This document shows, in pieces, positions 29,449 to 39,505 of a stretch of 64,000 bases of DNA. This stretch comes from Pseudoxanthomonas suwonensis 11-1 (GTDB lineage: Bacteria > Pseudomonadota > Gammaproteobacteria > Xanthomonadales > Xanthomonadaceae). Position 1 is the first letter of the stretch. Each line of letters begins with the position of its first letter. The stretch is taken from NCBI RefSeq assembly GCF_000185965.1, contig NC_014924.1, positions 744,001 to 808,000 of the forward strand. Reading direction: 5' to 3'. Both the position numbers and the translations under genes were made by a program. Under the pieces are notes generated by a model. The model was not told the origin of the DNA, did not search any database, and saw only the letters and a program-made list of their open reading frames with translations.

Positions 29449-31617
29449 TTGTCGCGCCCCCCCATCGACGGACTGGAAGCCCTGCTGCGGGACCCCGCTG
29501 CGTCCCGCCTGCCGGCTGCCCTGCGCGATGCGCTGGCGGAGGCGTGGGCTGCCGAGGGCACCGGCCGCCAGGCCTTGCTGCCGTGGCCGGTGATCGCCGA
29601 CACCTTGCGCAACCTGGTCAGCCTCGACGCCGACGAGACCGCGCTGGCCGCGGCCCTGCTGTACGACCTGCCTGGCCTGCGCGCCGTCGCCGGGCCGAAG
29701 GTATGCGCGCAATGGCCGGCAGTGGCGGTCCTGCTCGACGGCCAGGACGCGGCCGACCAGGTCTGGGCGCTGCATGCCGGGCGCGAGGCCGGGCGCAACG
29801 GCGAGGGCCTGCGCCGGCTGCTGCTGTCCATCATCCAGGACCTGCGGGTTGTGCCGGTGCTGCTGTCCCGGCAGCTGGCGAGGATGCGTGCGGCCGGTGG
29901 CCTGCCCGGGGAGGAGCGTCGCGCGCTGGCGCAGCTGACCCGCGACATCCATGCACCGCTGGCCAACCGCCTGGGCATCTGGCAGCTGAAGTGGGAACTG
30001 GAGGACCTGGCGTTCCGCTTCCTCGATCCGGACACCTACCGCCGCATCGCCCACGAGCTGGACGAGAGCCGCGCCGACCGCGAGCGCTACATCGAGTCGG
30101 TCAAGGCGCAGCTGGGGCAGGCGCTGGCCGGACACGGATTCACCGCGGAGATCAGCGGACGGCCGAAGCACATCTACAGCATCTGGCGGAAGATGCAGAA
30201 GAAGCAGCTGCCGCTGGACAAGCTCTACGACCTGCGCGCGGTGCGGGTGATGGTGGCCGACGTGGCCGCCTGCTATGCCGCCCTGGGCGTGGTGCACTCG
30301 CTGTGGGCGCCGGTGCCCGGCGAGTTCGACGACTACATCGCCCGGCCCAAGCCCAACGGCTACGCCTCGCTGCACACCGCCGTGGTCGGCCCGGAAGGGC
30401 GCACGCTGGAAGTGCAGATCCGTACCCGCGAGATGCACGAGCAGGCCGAACTGGGCGTGGCCGCGCACTGGCGCTACAAGGAAACCGGCGGCAGCGCCGC
30501 GGGCAAGGGCGCTGGGCGCGCGTTCGAGCGCAAGATCGCGTGGATGCGGCAGCTGCTGGAGCAGGCCGCGGAGAGCCGCGACGAGGGCCTGGCCGCGGCG
30601 CTGGATGCCGAGCTGGTCGAGGAGCGGGTCTACGCGCTCACCCCGAAGGGAGAGGTGATCGACCTGCCGCGCGGCTCCACCCCGCTGGATTTCGCCTACC
30701 ACGTGCACACCATGGTCGGGCACCGCTACCGCGGGGCCAAGGTCAACGGCCGCATCGTGCCGCTCGGCTATCGCCTGCGCAGCGGCGACAAGGTCGAGAT
30801 CCTCACCGGCAAGGAGCCCGATCCCAAGCGCGACTGGCTGCTGCCGGCCAATGGCTTCCTCGCCAGCGGGCGCTCGCGCGACAAGGTGCGGGCCTGGTTC
30901 CACAAGCTGGACCGCTCGCGCAATGTCCAGGCAGGCCGCGAGATGCTGGAGCGCGAACTCAAGCGCCTGGGCCTGCACACCGCCGACCTGGGGCCGATAG
31001 CGAGGAAGTTCCATGCCGAGAGCGTGGACGACTTGTACATCCAGGTCGCCCTGGGCGACGTGGGGCCGCACCAGGTCGGCCGCGCCCTGCACGAGCTGGA
31101 GCGCGCGGCCGAGGCCGCCGCGACCCCGGCCCTGCCGCCGCGCCCGCCCAGCCGCCAGGCGCGCGGCAAGCCGCGCCCCGGCTTCACCGTCCAGGGCGTG
31201 GGCAACCTGCTGGTGCAGCTGGCGCGCTGCTGCCAGCCGGTGCCAGGCGAGCCGATCGCCGGCTACCTGACCCGCACCCGTGGCGTCACCGTGCACCGGG
31301 CCGAATGCGCCTCCTTCGCCCGCCTGGCCGCGGCCCAGCCGCAGAGGGTGCTGCCGGTGGAGTGGGGTTCCGCCGGCAGCGGCTACGAGGTGGACGTGGC
31401 GGTCAGCGGCGTGGACCGCAAGTGGCTGCTGAAGGACGTCACCACCCTGATCGCCCAGGAGGACGCCCACGTGGCCGACATCCGCAGCGACCTGCGCGCC
31501 GATGGCCGCCTGCAGCTGCGCCTGCGCCTGAGGGTGGACGATTACGGCCAGCTCTCGACCCTGCTCGGCAAGCTCGATGCCCTGCCGGGGGTGGAGCGCG
31601 CCTGGAGGCTTGGTTGA
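29449..31617 (+). CDS. relA: (p)ppGpp synthetase RelA
   Basis: Ribosome-associated stringent-response synthetase, 722 residues from a TTG start. The N-terminal hydrolase domain is inactive: the HD pair is replaced (ALLYDLPGLRAV where SpoT has ILHDTIEDT). The synthetase domain has YDLRAVRVMV, ARPKPNGYASLHTAV and VQIRTREMHEQAE. A TGS domain (VYALTPKGEVIDLPRGSTPLDFAYHVHT), the RelA zinc-finger/helical region with CCQPVPGEPIAG and a C-terminal ACT/RRM domain follow. The TTG at 29449 is preferred because it matches the family N-terminus; the frame opens at ATG 29386, which overlaps the divergent gene. spoT starts 82 nt downstream, an unusual neighbourhood for relA. Confidence 0.93.
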   Translation: MSRPPIDGLEALLRDPAASRLPAALRDALAEAWAAEGTGRQALLPWPVIADTLRNLVSLDADETALAAALLYDLPGLRAVAGPKVCAQWPAVAVLLDGQDAADQVWALHAGREAGRNGEGLRRLLLSIIQDLRVVPVLLSRQLARMRAAGGLPGEERRALAQLTRDIHAPLANRLGIWQLKWELEDLAFRFLDPDTYRRIAHELDESRADRERYIESVKAQLGQALAGHGFTAEISGRPKHIYSIWRKMQKKQLPLDKLYDLRAVRVMVADVAACYAALGVVHSLWAPVPGEFDDYIARPKPNGYASLHTAVVGPEGRTLEVQIRTREMHEQAELGVAAHWRYKETGGSAAGKGAGRAFERKIAWMRQLLEQAAESRDEGLAAALDAELVEERVYALTPKGEVIDLPRGSTPLDFAYHVHTMVGHRYRGAKVNGRIVPLGYRLRSGDKVEILTGKEPDPKRDWLLPANGFLASGRSRDKVRAWFHKLDRSRNVQAGREMLERELKRLGLHTADLGPIARKFHAESVDDLYIQVALGDVGPHQVGRALHELERAAEAAATPALPPRPPSRQARGKPRPGFTVQGVGNLLVQLARCCQPVPGEPIAGYLTRTRGVTVHRAECASFARLAAAQPQRVLPVEWGSAGSGYEVDVAVSGVDRKWLLKDVTTLIAQEDAHVADIRSDLRADGRLQLRLRLRVDDYGQLSTLLGKLDALPGVERAWRLG

Positions 31618-31699
31618 GGCGGGGAACCCTGCGTGGCGCATGGGTTCGCGTATCCTGCGAGGTTTGCCGCCGGCAGTCCGCTGGCATAGGCTTTCGCGC

Positions 31700-33871
31700 A
31701 TGAACCCCGGCACTTCAGTACAGGCAGTTGCAAGCGAGCCGCCGTCCAGCGGCGAGCCGGCGCCGGACTACGTCCTTGAACTCGAGCGGGCGGCCGCCTA
31801 CCTGCCGCGCGAGCAGCTGCCGCTGCTGCGGGACGCCTGGCGCGTCGGCGCCGCGGCCCACGCCGGCCAGACCCGCAAGTCCGGCGAGCCCTACATCACC
31901 CACCCGGTAGCGGTGGCCACGGTCCTGGCCGAGCTCGGCCTGGACGCGGAGACCCTGGTCGCGGCGATCCTGCACGACACCATCGAGGACACGCCGCTGA
32001 CCCGCGAGGAGCTGGCGGCGCAGTTCGGCGAGGACGTGGCCGAGCTGGTCGACGGCGTCACCAAGCTGGACAAGCTGAAGTTCCGCGACCGCCAGGAAGC
32101 GGCGGCCGAGAGCTTCCGCAAGATGCTGCTGGCCATGTCGCGCGACCTGCGCGTGATCATGATCAAGCTGGCCGACCGCCTGCACAACATGCGCACGCTG
32201 GGTGCGCAGGGCAGCGAGGCGCGGGTGCGCATCGCCCGCGAGACCCTGGAGATCTACGCCCCGATCGCGCAGCGCCTGGGCATGAGCCTGGTCAAGTCCG
32301 AGCTGCAGAACCTGGGCTTCCGCGCCCTGCATCCGTGGCGCCACGCGATCATCGAGAAGCACATCCGCAGCCAGCCGGTGGTGCGCCGCGAGTCGATGGC
32401 CCAGGTCGAGGTCAAGCTGTCGCAGGGCCTGGCCCGTGAGGGGCTGGAGCACCGGCTGGTGAGCCGGATCAAGACCCCGTGGAGCATCTACAACAAGATG
32501 CAGGGCGAGGGTAAGAGCTTCGACCAGGTGATGGACGTGTTCGGCTTCCGCGTGGTGGTGCGCTCGGTGGCCGACTGCTACCACGCCCTCGGCGCGGTCC
32601 ATGCCCAGTTCAAGCCGCTGGACGGGCGCTTCCGCGACTTCATCGCCATTCCCAAGGCCAACGGCTACCAGTCGCTGCACACGGTGCTGTTCGGACCCTA
32701 CGGCTCGCCGATCGAGGTCCAGATCCGCACCGAGGAGATGGACCTGATCGCCGAGCGCGGCATCGCCGCGCACTGGACCTACAAGCACGGCGGCGACAGC
32801 CCCAACAGCGCGCAGAGCCGGGCGCATGCCTGGATCGTGGAGCTTATCGAGTCGCAGCGCGCCGCCGGCTCGTCGCTGGAATTCCTCGAGAACGTCAAGG
32901 TCGACCTGTTCCCGGACGAGGTCTACCTGTTCACGCCCAAGGGCCGGATCCTGGCCCTGCCGCGCAATTCCACCGCGCTGGACTTCGCCTACGCGGTGCA
33001 TACCGACGTCGGCAACCAGGCCGTGGCCGCGCGCGTGGACCGCAAGCTGGTGCCGCTGAAGACCAAGCTTTCCAGCGGCCAGACGGTGGAGGTGATCACG
33101 GCCAAGTCGGCCGCGCCCAAGCCGCAGTGGCTGGAATTCGTGGTCACCAGCAAGGCACGCACCGCCATCCGCCACCAGCTCAAGCAGCTCGAGCACGAGG
33201 ACGCGGTGCAGCTGGGCCACCGCATGCTGGACCGCGCGCTGGAGGCGATGGGCAGCTCGCTGGAGCGGCTGCCGCCGAAACGCCTGGAGTCGTTCCTGGC
33301 CGAGCACCGCTTCCCGCGACTGGAGGCGTTCCTGGCCGAGGTCGCCCTGGGCAACTGGATGCCCAGCCAGGCCGCGCAGGCGCTGATGGCCTATGCCGAG
33401 CTGCGCGGCGGCGGCCACTCCAAGCATTCGCAGGAGAAGATCCTGATCAACGGCACCGAGGGCGGGGTGGTCAGCTTCGCCAACTGCTGCCAGCCGATCC
33501 CCGGCGACGAGATCATGGGCTACCACACCTCCGGCAAGGGCGTGGTGGTGCACCGCCTGGACTGCCCGAACCTGGCCGAGTTCCGCAAGTCGCCCGAGCG
33601 CTGGGTGCCGATCGACTGGGATCCGAACGTCACCGGCGACTACGACACCTCGCTGATCGTCGACGTGGAGAACCACACCGGCGTGCTGGCGCAGCTGGCG
33701 GCGGCGGTGGCGCAGAGCGAGTCCAACATCGAGCGGGTGGACTACCTGGACCGCGACATGAATGCCGCGCAGCTGCGTTTCGCCATCCAGGTCCGCGACC
33801 GCAACCACCTGGCCGAAGTGATCCGGCGCTTGCGCCGGCTCAACGTCGTGCAGAGCGTGCGCCGGCAGTAA
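31700..33871 (+). CDS. spoT: bifunctional (p)ppGpp synthetase/hydrolase SpoT
   Basis: A 723-residue protein with an active HD hydrolase domain (His92-Asp93 in AILHDTIEDTPL, plus KLADRLHNMRTLG), a synthetase domain (VFGFRVVVRSVADCYH, IPKANGYQSLHT), TGS (VYLFTPKGRILALPRNST), a helical/CC region with NCCQPIPGDEI, and a C-terminal ACT domain. It balances ppGpp by hydrolysis and weak synthesis and responds to carbon, fatty-acid and iron stress. The ATG at 31700 begins the family N-terminus. The spoT-ridA-recG order is the standard one; gmk and rpoZ, usually upstream, are absent and relA is there instead. Confidence 0.96.
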   Translation: MNPGTSVQAVASEPPSSGEPAPDYVLELERAAAYLPREQLPLLRDAWRVGAAAHAGQTRKSGEPYITHPVAVATVLAELGLDAETLVAAILHDTIEDTPLTREELAAQFGEDVAELVDGVTKLDKLKFRDRQEAAAESFRKMLLAMSRDLRVIMIKLADRLHNMRTLGAQGSEARVRIARETLEIYAPIAQRLGMSLVKSELQNLGFRALHPWRHAIIEKHIRSQPVVRRESMAQVEVKLSQGLAREGLEHRLVSRIKTPWSIYNKMQGEGKSFDQVMDVFGFRVVVRSVADCYHALGAVHAQFKPLDGRFRDFIAIPKANGYQSLHTVLFGPYGSPIEVQIRTEEMDLIAERGIAAHWTYKHGGDSPNSAQSRAHAWIVELIESQRAAGSSLEFLENVKVDLFPDEVYLFTPKGRILALPRNSTALDFAYAVHTDVGNQAVAARVDRKLVPLKTKLSSGQTVEVITAKSAAPKPQWLEFVVTSKARTAIRHQLKQLEHEDAVQLGHRMLDRALEAMGSSLERLPPKRLESFLAEHRFPRLEAFLAEVALGNWMPSQAAQALMAYAELRGGGHSKHSQEKILINGTEGGVVSFANCCQPIPGDEIMGYHTSGKGVVVHRLDCPNLAEFRKSPERWVPIDWDPNVTGDYDTSLIVDVENHTGVLAQLAAAVAQSESNIERVDYLDRDMNAAQLRFAIQVRDRNHLAEVIRRLRRLNVVQSVRRQ

Positions 33872-33909
33872 CGATGCCGCGCATCCGGGCCCCAAGGGCC
33901 GCGGGACGC

Positions 33910-33915
33910 TAGAAT
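33910..33915 (+). promoter_or_regulatory. candidate -10 element (TAGAAT) for ridA-recG
   Basis: TAGAAT lies 31 nt before the ridA start. No good -35 is visible. It would let ridA and recG be transcribed independently of spoT. Confidence 0.4.
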
Positions 33916-33946
33916 CCGCCTGTCCTCCACCCGGGAATCGCATTCC

Positions 33947-34327
<381 letters not shown>

Positions 34328-34337
34328 TCGCACCGGC

Positions 34338-36473
34338 GTGGCGCCACCACGTGTTCCCGCGCCGGCGCTGGCAGGCCAGGGCGCCACGCCACTGGCCTCG
34401 CTGCGCGGCGTGGGCGACCGCCTGGCCGCCAGCCTCGCCGCGCGCGGGCTGAGCACGGTCCAGGACCTGTGGTTCCTGCTGCCGCTGCGCTACGAGGACC
34501 GCACCCGCCTGACCGCCATCGCCGACCTGCGCAGCGGGGAACCCGCCCAGGTCGAAGGCACGGTGGAGGCGGTCGAACGCGGCTTCCGCTACCGGCCGAT
34601 GCTGCGGGTGGCGGTCGGCGACGGCTCGCATCGCACCGTGGTGCTGCGCTTCTTCCACTTCCGCGCCGCCCAGGTGGCGCAGTTCCGCCCGGGCGTGCGC
34701 CTGCGCTGCTTCGGCACGCCGCGGCCGGGCCAGCACGGGCTGGAGATCGTCCATCCCAGCTACCGCGTCCTCGCCGCGGACGAGGATCCGGCGCTGGGCG
34801 AGAGCCTGGATCCGGTCTACCCCTCGATCGAGGGCGTGGGCCCGGCGACCCTGCGCAAGCTGATCGGCCAGGCGCTGGAAAAACTGCCCCCGGCCGAGGC
34901 GCTGGAGCTGCTGCCGCATGGCACGCCCGGCCTGGCCGGCCTGCCGGGCCTGCGCGAGTCGCTGCTGGTGCTGCACCGTCCGGCCCCCGGCGAGGACCTG
35001 GCCGCATTGGGGGCGGGCACCCATCCGGCCCAGCGCCGGCTGGCGCTGGAGGAACTGCTGGCCCACCACCTCGGCCTGCGCCGCCAGCGCCTGGCGCAGC
35101 AGCAGCTTCGCGCCCGCGCGCTGGATGGTCCCGGCGAACTCGCACGCCGCCTGCGGGCGCAGCTGCCGTTCGCGCTGACCGGCGCCCAGCAGCGTGTGTA
35201 CCAACAGGTCCGCGCCGACCTCGCCCGTCCCAGCCCGATGCAGCGGCTGGTGCAGGGCGACGTGGGCTCGGGCAAGACCGTGGTGGCGGCGCTGGCGGCG
35301 ACCCTGGCGGTGGAGCAGGGCGGCCAGGTCGCGCTGGCCGCGCCGACCGAACTGCTGGCCGAGCAGCACCTGGCCAACCTGCGTGCCTGGCTGGAGCCGC
35401 TGGGCATCCGCGTCGCGTGGCTGGCCGGCAAGGTCACCGGCAAGGCGCGCGCCGCGGCGCTGGCCGATGTCGCCTCCGGCGCGGCCCAGGTGGTGGTCGG
35501 CACCCACGCGCTGATGCAGGAGGGCGTGGCCTTCCACGACCTGGTGCTGGTGATCGTGGACGAGCAGCACCGCTTCGGCGTGCAGCAGCGGCTGGCGCTC
35601 CGCGACAAGGGCCCGGCCCACGGCCACGTGCCGCACCAGCTGGTGATGACCGCCACCCCGATCCCGCGCACCCTGGCCATGACCGCCTATGCCGACCTGG
35701 ACGTGTCGGCGATCGACGAACTGCCGCCAGGTCGCACCCCGGTGCAGACCGTGGCGGTCAGCGCCGACCGCCGTCCCGAGCTGGTCGAGCGCATCCGCGT
35801 CGCCTGCGCCGAAGGTCGCCAGGTGTACTGGGTCTGCACCCTGATCGAGGAGGCCGAGGAGCCCGGCAAAGGCCAGGGTCCGGGCCTGCAGGCCCAAGCG
35901 GCCGAGCGCACCTTCGAGCAGCTCACCGCACAGCTGCCGGGCGTGCGCGTGGGCCTGGTCCACGGGCGCATGAAGGCCTCCGGGAAGCAGGCGGCGATGC
36001 GCGCGTTCAAGGATGGCCACACCGACCTGCTGGTCGCGACCACGGTGATCGAGGTCGGCGTGGACGTGCCCAATGCCTCGCTGATGATCATCGAGAACGC
36101 CGAGCGCCTCGGCTTGGCCCAGCTGCATCAGCTGCGCGGCCGGGTGGGGCGCGGCGCGGCCGCGTCGTCCTGCGTGCTGCTGTACCAGCCGCCGCTGTCG
36201 GCGACGGCGCGGCAGCGGCTGGACGTGCTGCGGCGGACCGGCGACGGCTTCGTGATCGCCGAGGAGGACCTGAAACTGCGTGGTCCGGGCGAGCTGCTGG
36301 GCACGCGCCAGACCGGCCTGGCCGCGTTCCGCATCGCCGACCTGGCGCGCGACGCCGACCTGCTGCCGAAGGTGCACCAGCTCGCCGACCGCCTGCTCAC
36401 CTCTGCGCCCGATGTCGCCGACCGCGTGATCGCGCGCTGGATCGGTGGTGCCGCGCGATACGCGGGCGCGTGA
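34338..36473 (+). CDS. recG: ATP-dependent DNA helicase RecG
   Basis: A 711-residue monomeric helicase that reverses stalled replication forks and processes Holliday junctions and R-loops. The N-terminal wedge/OB domain spans about residues 50-150. The helicase core has Walker A GDVGSGKTVVAAL, the DEQH box VIVDEQHRFGVQQR, VTATPIPRTLAM, and motif VI QLRGRVGRGA. The C-terminal TRG-type motif region is intact. The start is a GTG at 34338, 10 nt after ridA; no ATG fits. Length is normal for the family. Confidence 0.96.
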   Translation: MAPPRVPAPALAGQGATPLASLRGVGDRLAASLAARGLSTVQDLWFLLPLRYEDRTRLTAIADLRSGEPAQVEGTVEAVERGFRYRPMLRVAVGDGSHRTVVLRFFHFRAAQVAQFRPGVRLRCFGTPRPGQHGLEIVHPSYRVLAADEDPALGESLDPVYPSIEGVGPATLRKLIGQALEKLPPAEALELLPHGTPGLAGLPGLRESLLVLHRPAPGEDLAALGAGTHPAQRRLALEELLAHHLGLRRQRLAQQQLRARALDGPGELARRLRAQLPFALTGAQQRVYQQVRADLARPSPMQRLVQGDVGSGKTVVAALAATLAVEQGGQVALAAPTELLAEQHLANLRAWLEPLGIRVAWLAGKVTGKARAAALADVASGAAQVVVGTHALMQEGVAFHDLVLVIVDEQHRFGVQQRLALRDKGPAHGHVPHQLVMTATPIPRTLAMTAYADLDVSAIDELPPGRTPVQTVAVSADRRPELVERIRVACAEGRQVYWVCTLIEEAEEPGKGQGPGLQAQAAERTFEQLTAQLPGVRVGLVHGRMKASGKQAAMRAFKDGHTDLLVATTVIEVGVDVPNASLMIIENAERLGLAQLHQLRGRVGRGAAASSCVLLYQPPLSATARQRLDVLRRTGDGFVIAEEDLKLRGPGELLGTRQTGLAAFRIADLARDADLLPKVHQLADRLLTSAPDVADRVIARWIGGAARYAGA

Positions 36474-36555
36474 TCCTGCATTGCCTGTCGCGCGCGGCAT
36501 TGCCCTGCGCGCGCTCCAACGGCGACACTGCGCGGCCGTCTTCTGGAGTTACATG

Positions 36556-37497
36556 ATGAGCGACCGGATCCCGCTGCTGATCGACACCGACCCGGGTGTC
36601 GACGATGCGCTCGCCCTGCTGATGGCCTTCAACGATCCCCGCCACGAGGTCGTCGGCCTGGCCATTGCCGCCGGCAACGTCGGCCTCGCGCACACCGTGC
36701 GTAATGCGCTGAAGTTGCGCGAAGTGGCGGGCTGCCCGCAGGTGCCGGTGTTCGCCGGCTGCGACCGCCCGCTGGTGCATGCGCCACGCGAGGATGCCGC
36801 GCACGTGCATGGTCGCGACGGCTTCGGCGATGTCGGCTATCCCGACCCGGCCGGCCAGGCCGAGGCCGAGCACGCCGCGCTGGCGATCCTGCGCCTGTCG
36901 CACGAGCACGCCGGCCGCCTGGTGCTGGTCGCGCTTGGACCGCTGACCAACCTGGCCCTGGCCCTGCGCCTGGACCCGACGCTGCCGCAGCGCATTGCGC
37001 GCCTGGTGGTGATGGGTGGCGCGGTCAGCGCCCACGGCAACATCACCCCGGTGGCCGAGTTCAACGTCGGCTTCGACCCGGAAGCGGCGCACGTGGTGCT
37101 GTCCGGTTTCCCGAAGTACGACCTGGCCGACTGGGAGGCGACCATCGCCCACGGCTTCCACCACCGCGAGGTGGAGAAGTGGCTGGCGGCCGGTTCGCCG
37201 CGGGCCAGGTTCTACGAGGAGATCTCGCGCCAGACCCGGCTGTGGTCCGAGGACCGTCGCGGCGACCACTGGCATTCGGCCGATGCCCTGGCCATGGCCT
37301 GGGCGCTGGAGCCGGAAGGCGCGCTGGAGACCGCCGAGCGCCCGGTGGCGGTGGAAACCGAGGGTCGCCTGACCCGCGGCCTGACCGCGGTGGACTGGAA
37401 CCGCCAGACCGGCGCCCCGGACAACGCCCGCATCCTGCTGCGCTACGACCAGGCCCGGTTCGACGCCCGGGTGAAGGCCGCGCTGGCCGCCGGCTGA
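36556..37497 (+). CDS. inosine/uridine-preferring nucleoside hydrolase family protein
   Basis: A 313-residue calcium-dependent N-ribohydrolase. The signature DTDPGVDDALALLMA is at residues 10-24, with the later calcium/ribose motifs VMGGAVSAHGNITPVAEFN and HWHSADALAMAWAL. It cleaves the glycosidic bond of nucleosides in purine or pyrimidine salvage; substrate preference cannot be read from the sequence. ATG 36556 is favoured over ATG 36553 because TGGAG then lies 7 nt upstream. It follows recG by about 80 nt. Confidence 0.93.
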   Translation: MSDRIPLLIDTDPGVDDALALLMAFNDPRHEVVGLAIAAGNVGLAHTVRNALKLREVAGCPQVPVFAGCDRPLVHAPREDAAHVHGRDGFGDVGYPDPAGQAEAEHAALAILRLSHEHAGRLVLVALGPLTNLALALRLDPTLPQRIARLVVMGGAVSAHGNITPVAEFNVGFDPEAAHVVLSGFPKYDLADWEATIAHGFHHREVEKWLAAGSPRARFYEEISRQTRLWSEDRRGDHWHSADALAMAWALEPEGALETAERPVAVETEGRLTRGLTAVDWNRQTGAPDNARILLRYDQARFDARVKAALAAG

Positions 37498-37526
37498 GCG
37501 GTAGGGAGCAATGGAAGTGGTCCGGC

Positions 37527-37556
37527 TTGCACCAGCCGGGCCTGACCCGCTAGAAT
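37527..37556 (+). promoter_or_regulatory. sigma-70-type promoter for rpmE2
   Basis: -35 TTGCAC (37527-37532) and -10 TAGAAT (37551-37556) separated by 18 nt, giving a leader of about 30 nt before the rpmE2 ATG. This is the best-matching promoter in this part of the window. I see no clear Zur box overlapping it. Confidence 0.6.
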
Positions 37557-37593
37557 GCCGGGCTCAGTCCGCTACAGCCTACGGTGCGCCGCC

Positions 37594-37842
37594 ATGAAGG
37601 CCGACATCCATCCCGAGTACCGCGAAGTCGTCTTCCACGACGTCACCTCCGACTTCAAGTTCCTGACCCGTTCGACCCTGGCCACCAGCGCCAAGGAGTC
37701 GGTCAAGTGGGAGGACGGTAACGAGTACCCGCTGGTCAAGATCGAAATCTCTTCGGCCTCGCACCCGTTCTATACCGGCAAGCACAAGGTCGTCGACACC
37801 AGCGGCCGCATCGACAAGTTCCAGCGCCGTTACGCGCGCTGA
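37594..37842 (+). CDS. rpmE2: 50S ribosomal protein bL31, type B (zinc-free)
   Basis: An 82-residue ribosomal protein. It starts [20 protein letters not shown] and lacks the CxxC zinc-binding pair of type A bL31, which makes it the zinc-independent form used under zinc limitation in species carrying both types. It ends [12 protein letters not shown] as expected. The ATG at 37594 fits the family. A promoter lies directly upstream and hairpins follow, so it is monocistronic. Confidence 0.96.
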   Translation: MKADIHPEYREVVFHDVTSDFKFLTRSTLATSAKESVKWEDGNEYPLVKIEISSASHPFYTGKHKVVDTSGRIDKFQRRYAR

Positions 37843-37892
37843 GCCGGTCGCGCTGCCCCGCGGCAGCGCCCGGATCGATGCAATGCAAAGGG

Positions 37893-37914
37893 GCGGCCGC
37901 CATCGTGCGGCCGC
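37893..37914 (+). terminator. candidate hairpin terminator between rpmE2 and gltA
   Basis: Stem GCGGCCGC / GCGGCCGC with a 6-nt loop, flanked by AAAGGG and TTCG. An additional 8-bp hairpin (37850-37869) immediately follows the rpmE2 stop. Neither has a proper T-run. Confidence 0.45.
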
Positions 37915-38114
37915 TTCGCCGTGCGCGGCTTTCGCTGCCGCGGGACGGTGCGTGCCGCCCGCGCCGGGCGCCTACGACTTCCGTCCAGCGGACCGGGCCG
38001 TATGGGCTGTGCGATAATCGTCGCGTTTCGTGGCACGCGCCGCGGACCCCCCTACCGCGAACCCTTGCGCCATGGCGCGATGGATCGCGCTTACCCCAAA
38101 GAGGAGCGCACACC

Positions 38115-39404
38115 GTGTCCAATCTCGACCAGGTCACGTTGAATGCCGGCGACAAGTCGGTGACCCTGCCGGTGCTCAAGCCGACCCTGGGCAACGACTG
38201 CATCGACGTCTCGAAGCTGACGAAGGAAACCGGCCTTTTCACCTACGACTCCGGTTTCACCGCCACCGCCAGCTGCAAGTCGGCCATCACCTACATCGAT
38301 GGCGACAACGGCGTGCTGCTGTATCGCGGCTACCCGATCGAGCAGCTGGCCGAGAAGTCCAGCTTCCTCGAGGTCGCCTACCTGCTGATGAACGGCGAGC
38401 TGCCGACCGAGGCCGAATTCAAGAAGTTCGAGCACGAGGTCACGCATCACACGATGATGCATGAGTCGCTGAAGAACTTCCTGCAGGGCTTCAACTACGA
38501 CGCGCACCCGATGGCCATGCTGGCCGGCAGCGTCGCCTCGCTCTCGGCGTTCTACCACGACACCCTGGACCTGACCGATCCGGAGCAGCGCCGCCTGGCC
38601 GCCATCCGCCTGCTGGCGAAGATGCCGACCCTGGCCGCCGCCGCCTACCGCTACTCGATCGGCTGGCCGATCCGCTATCCGCGCAACAACCTCGAGTACG
38701 TCGACCGCTTCCTGCACATGATGTTCGAGGTGCCGAGCGAGCCGCTGGAGATGAACCCGGTCGTGGCCAAGGCCCTGGACCTGCTGTTCATCCTGCATGC
38801 CGACCACGAGCAGAACGCCTCGACCTCGACCGTCCGCCTGGTCGGTTCGACTGGTGCAAACCCGTACGCGTCGGTCGCCGCCGGCATCACCGCGCTGTGG
38901 GGCCCGGCACACGGTGGCGCCAACGAGGCGGTGCTGAAGATGCTGGAAGAGATCGGCACCCCGGACAACGTCGAGTCCGCCGTGGCCAAGGCCAAGGACA
39001 AGAACTCCGGCTTCCGCCTGATGGGCTTCGGCCACCGCGTGTACAAGAACTTCGACCCGCGCGCCAAGATCATCCGCGAGATGACCCACAAGGTGCTGGG
39101 CGAGCTGGGCGTGGACGATCCGCTGCTGGAAGTGGCGATGCGCCTGGAAGAGGCCGCGCTGAAGGACGAGTACTTCATCCAGCGCAAGCTGTACCCGAAC
39201 GTCGACTTCTACAGCGGCATCATCTACAAGGCGCTGAAGATCCCGACCGAGATGTTCACCGTCATGTTCGCCATCGGCCGCACCGCCGGCTGGGTGTCGC
39301 ACTGGCTGGAGCAGCAGGTCGATCCGGAAGCGAAGATCGGCCGTCCGCGCCAGATCTACACCGGCCACGACGTGCGCGACTACAAGGCCGTCGGCCAGCG
39401 CTGA
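38115..39404 (+). CDS. gltA: citrate synthase, type II (GltA)
   Basis: A 429-residue TCA-cycle enzyme that condenses acetyl-CoA and oxaloacetate. Length and N-terminal domain (SFTAT-like start, [21 protein letters not shown]) are those of the hexameric, NADH-sensitive gammaproteobacterial type. Catalytic His regions are [14 protein letters not shown] and [15 protein letters not shown], and the Asp lies in the [10 protein letters not shown] segment. The start is a GTG at 38115 with GAGGAG 8 nt upstream. GATAAT at 38013-38018 could be its -10, giving a leader of about 90 nt. A strong terminator follows. Confidence 0.97.
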   Translation: MSNLDQVTLNAGDKSVTLPVLKPTLGNDCIDVSKLTKETGLFTYDSGFTATASCKSAITYIDGDNGVLLYRGYPIEQLAEKSSFLEVAYLLMNGELPTEAEFKKFEHEVTHHTMMHESLKNFLQGFNYDAHPMAMLAGSVASLSAFYHDTLDLTDPEQRRLAAIRLLAKMPTLAAAAYRYSIGWPIRYPRNNLEYVDRFLHMMFEVPSEPLEMNPVVAKALDLLFILHADHEQNASTSTVRLVGSTGANPYASVAAGITALWGPAHGGANEAVLKMLEEIGTPDNVESAVAKAKDKNSGFRLMGFGHRVYKNFDPRAKIIREMTHKVLGELGVDDPLLEVAMRLEEAALKDEYFIQRKLYPNVDFYSGIIYKALKIPTEMFTVMFAIGRTAGWVSHWLEQQVDPEAKIGRPRQIYTGHDVRDYKAVGQR

Positions 39405-39425
39405 TCGCCGTCGCAAGTGGTTCCA

Positions 39426-39459
39426 GGAAACGCCCCGCATCCGCGGGGCGTTTCCTTTT
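39426..39459 (+). terminator. intrinsic terminator after gltA
   Basis: A perfect 13-bp stem (GGAAACGCCCCGC / GCGGGGCGTTTCC), loop ATCC, followed by TTTTG. Located 22 nt after the gltA stop. The symmetric A/T flanks let it act in both directions, ending the minus-strand gene at 39506 as well. Confidence 0.9.
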
Positions 39460-39505
39460 GTGGCATCCGGATGTGCGCGCCCGGCCCCGGCGGCTGCCCC
39501 GGCGG

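Noticed and set aside
28381-31713. 1110-residue open frame on the minus strand across dps, the secreted protein and relA
   Set aside because: It is a mosaic of antisense and out-of-frame translation of three recognisable genes.
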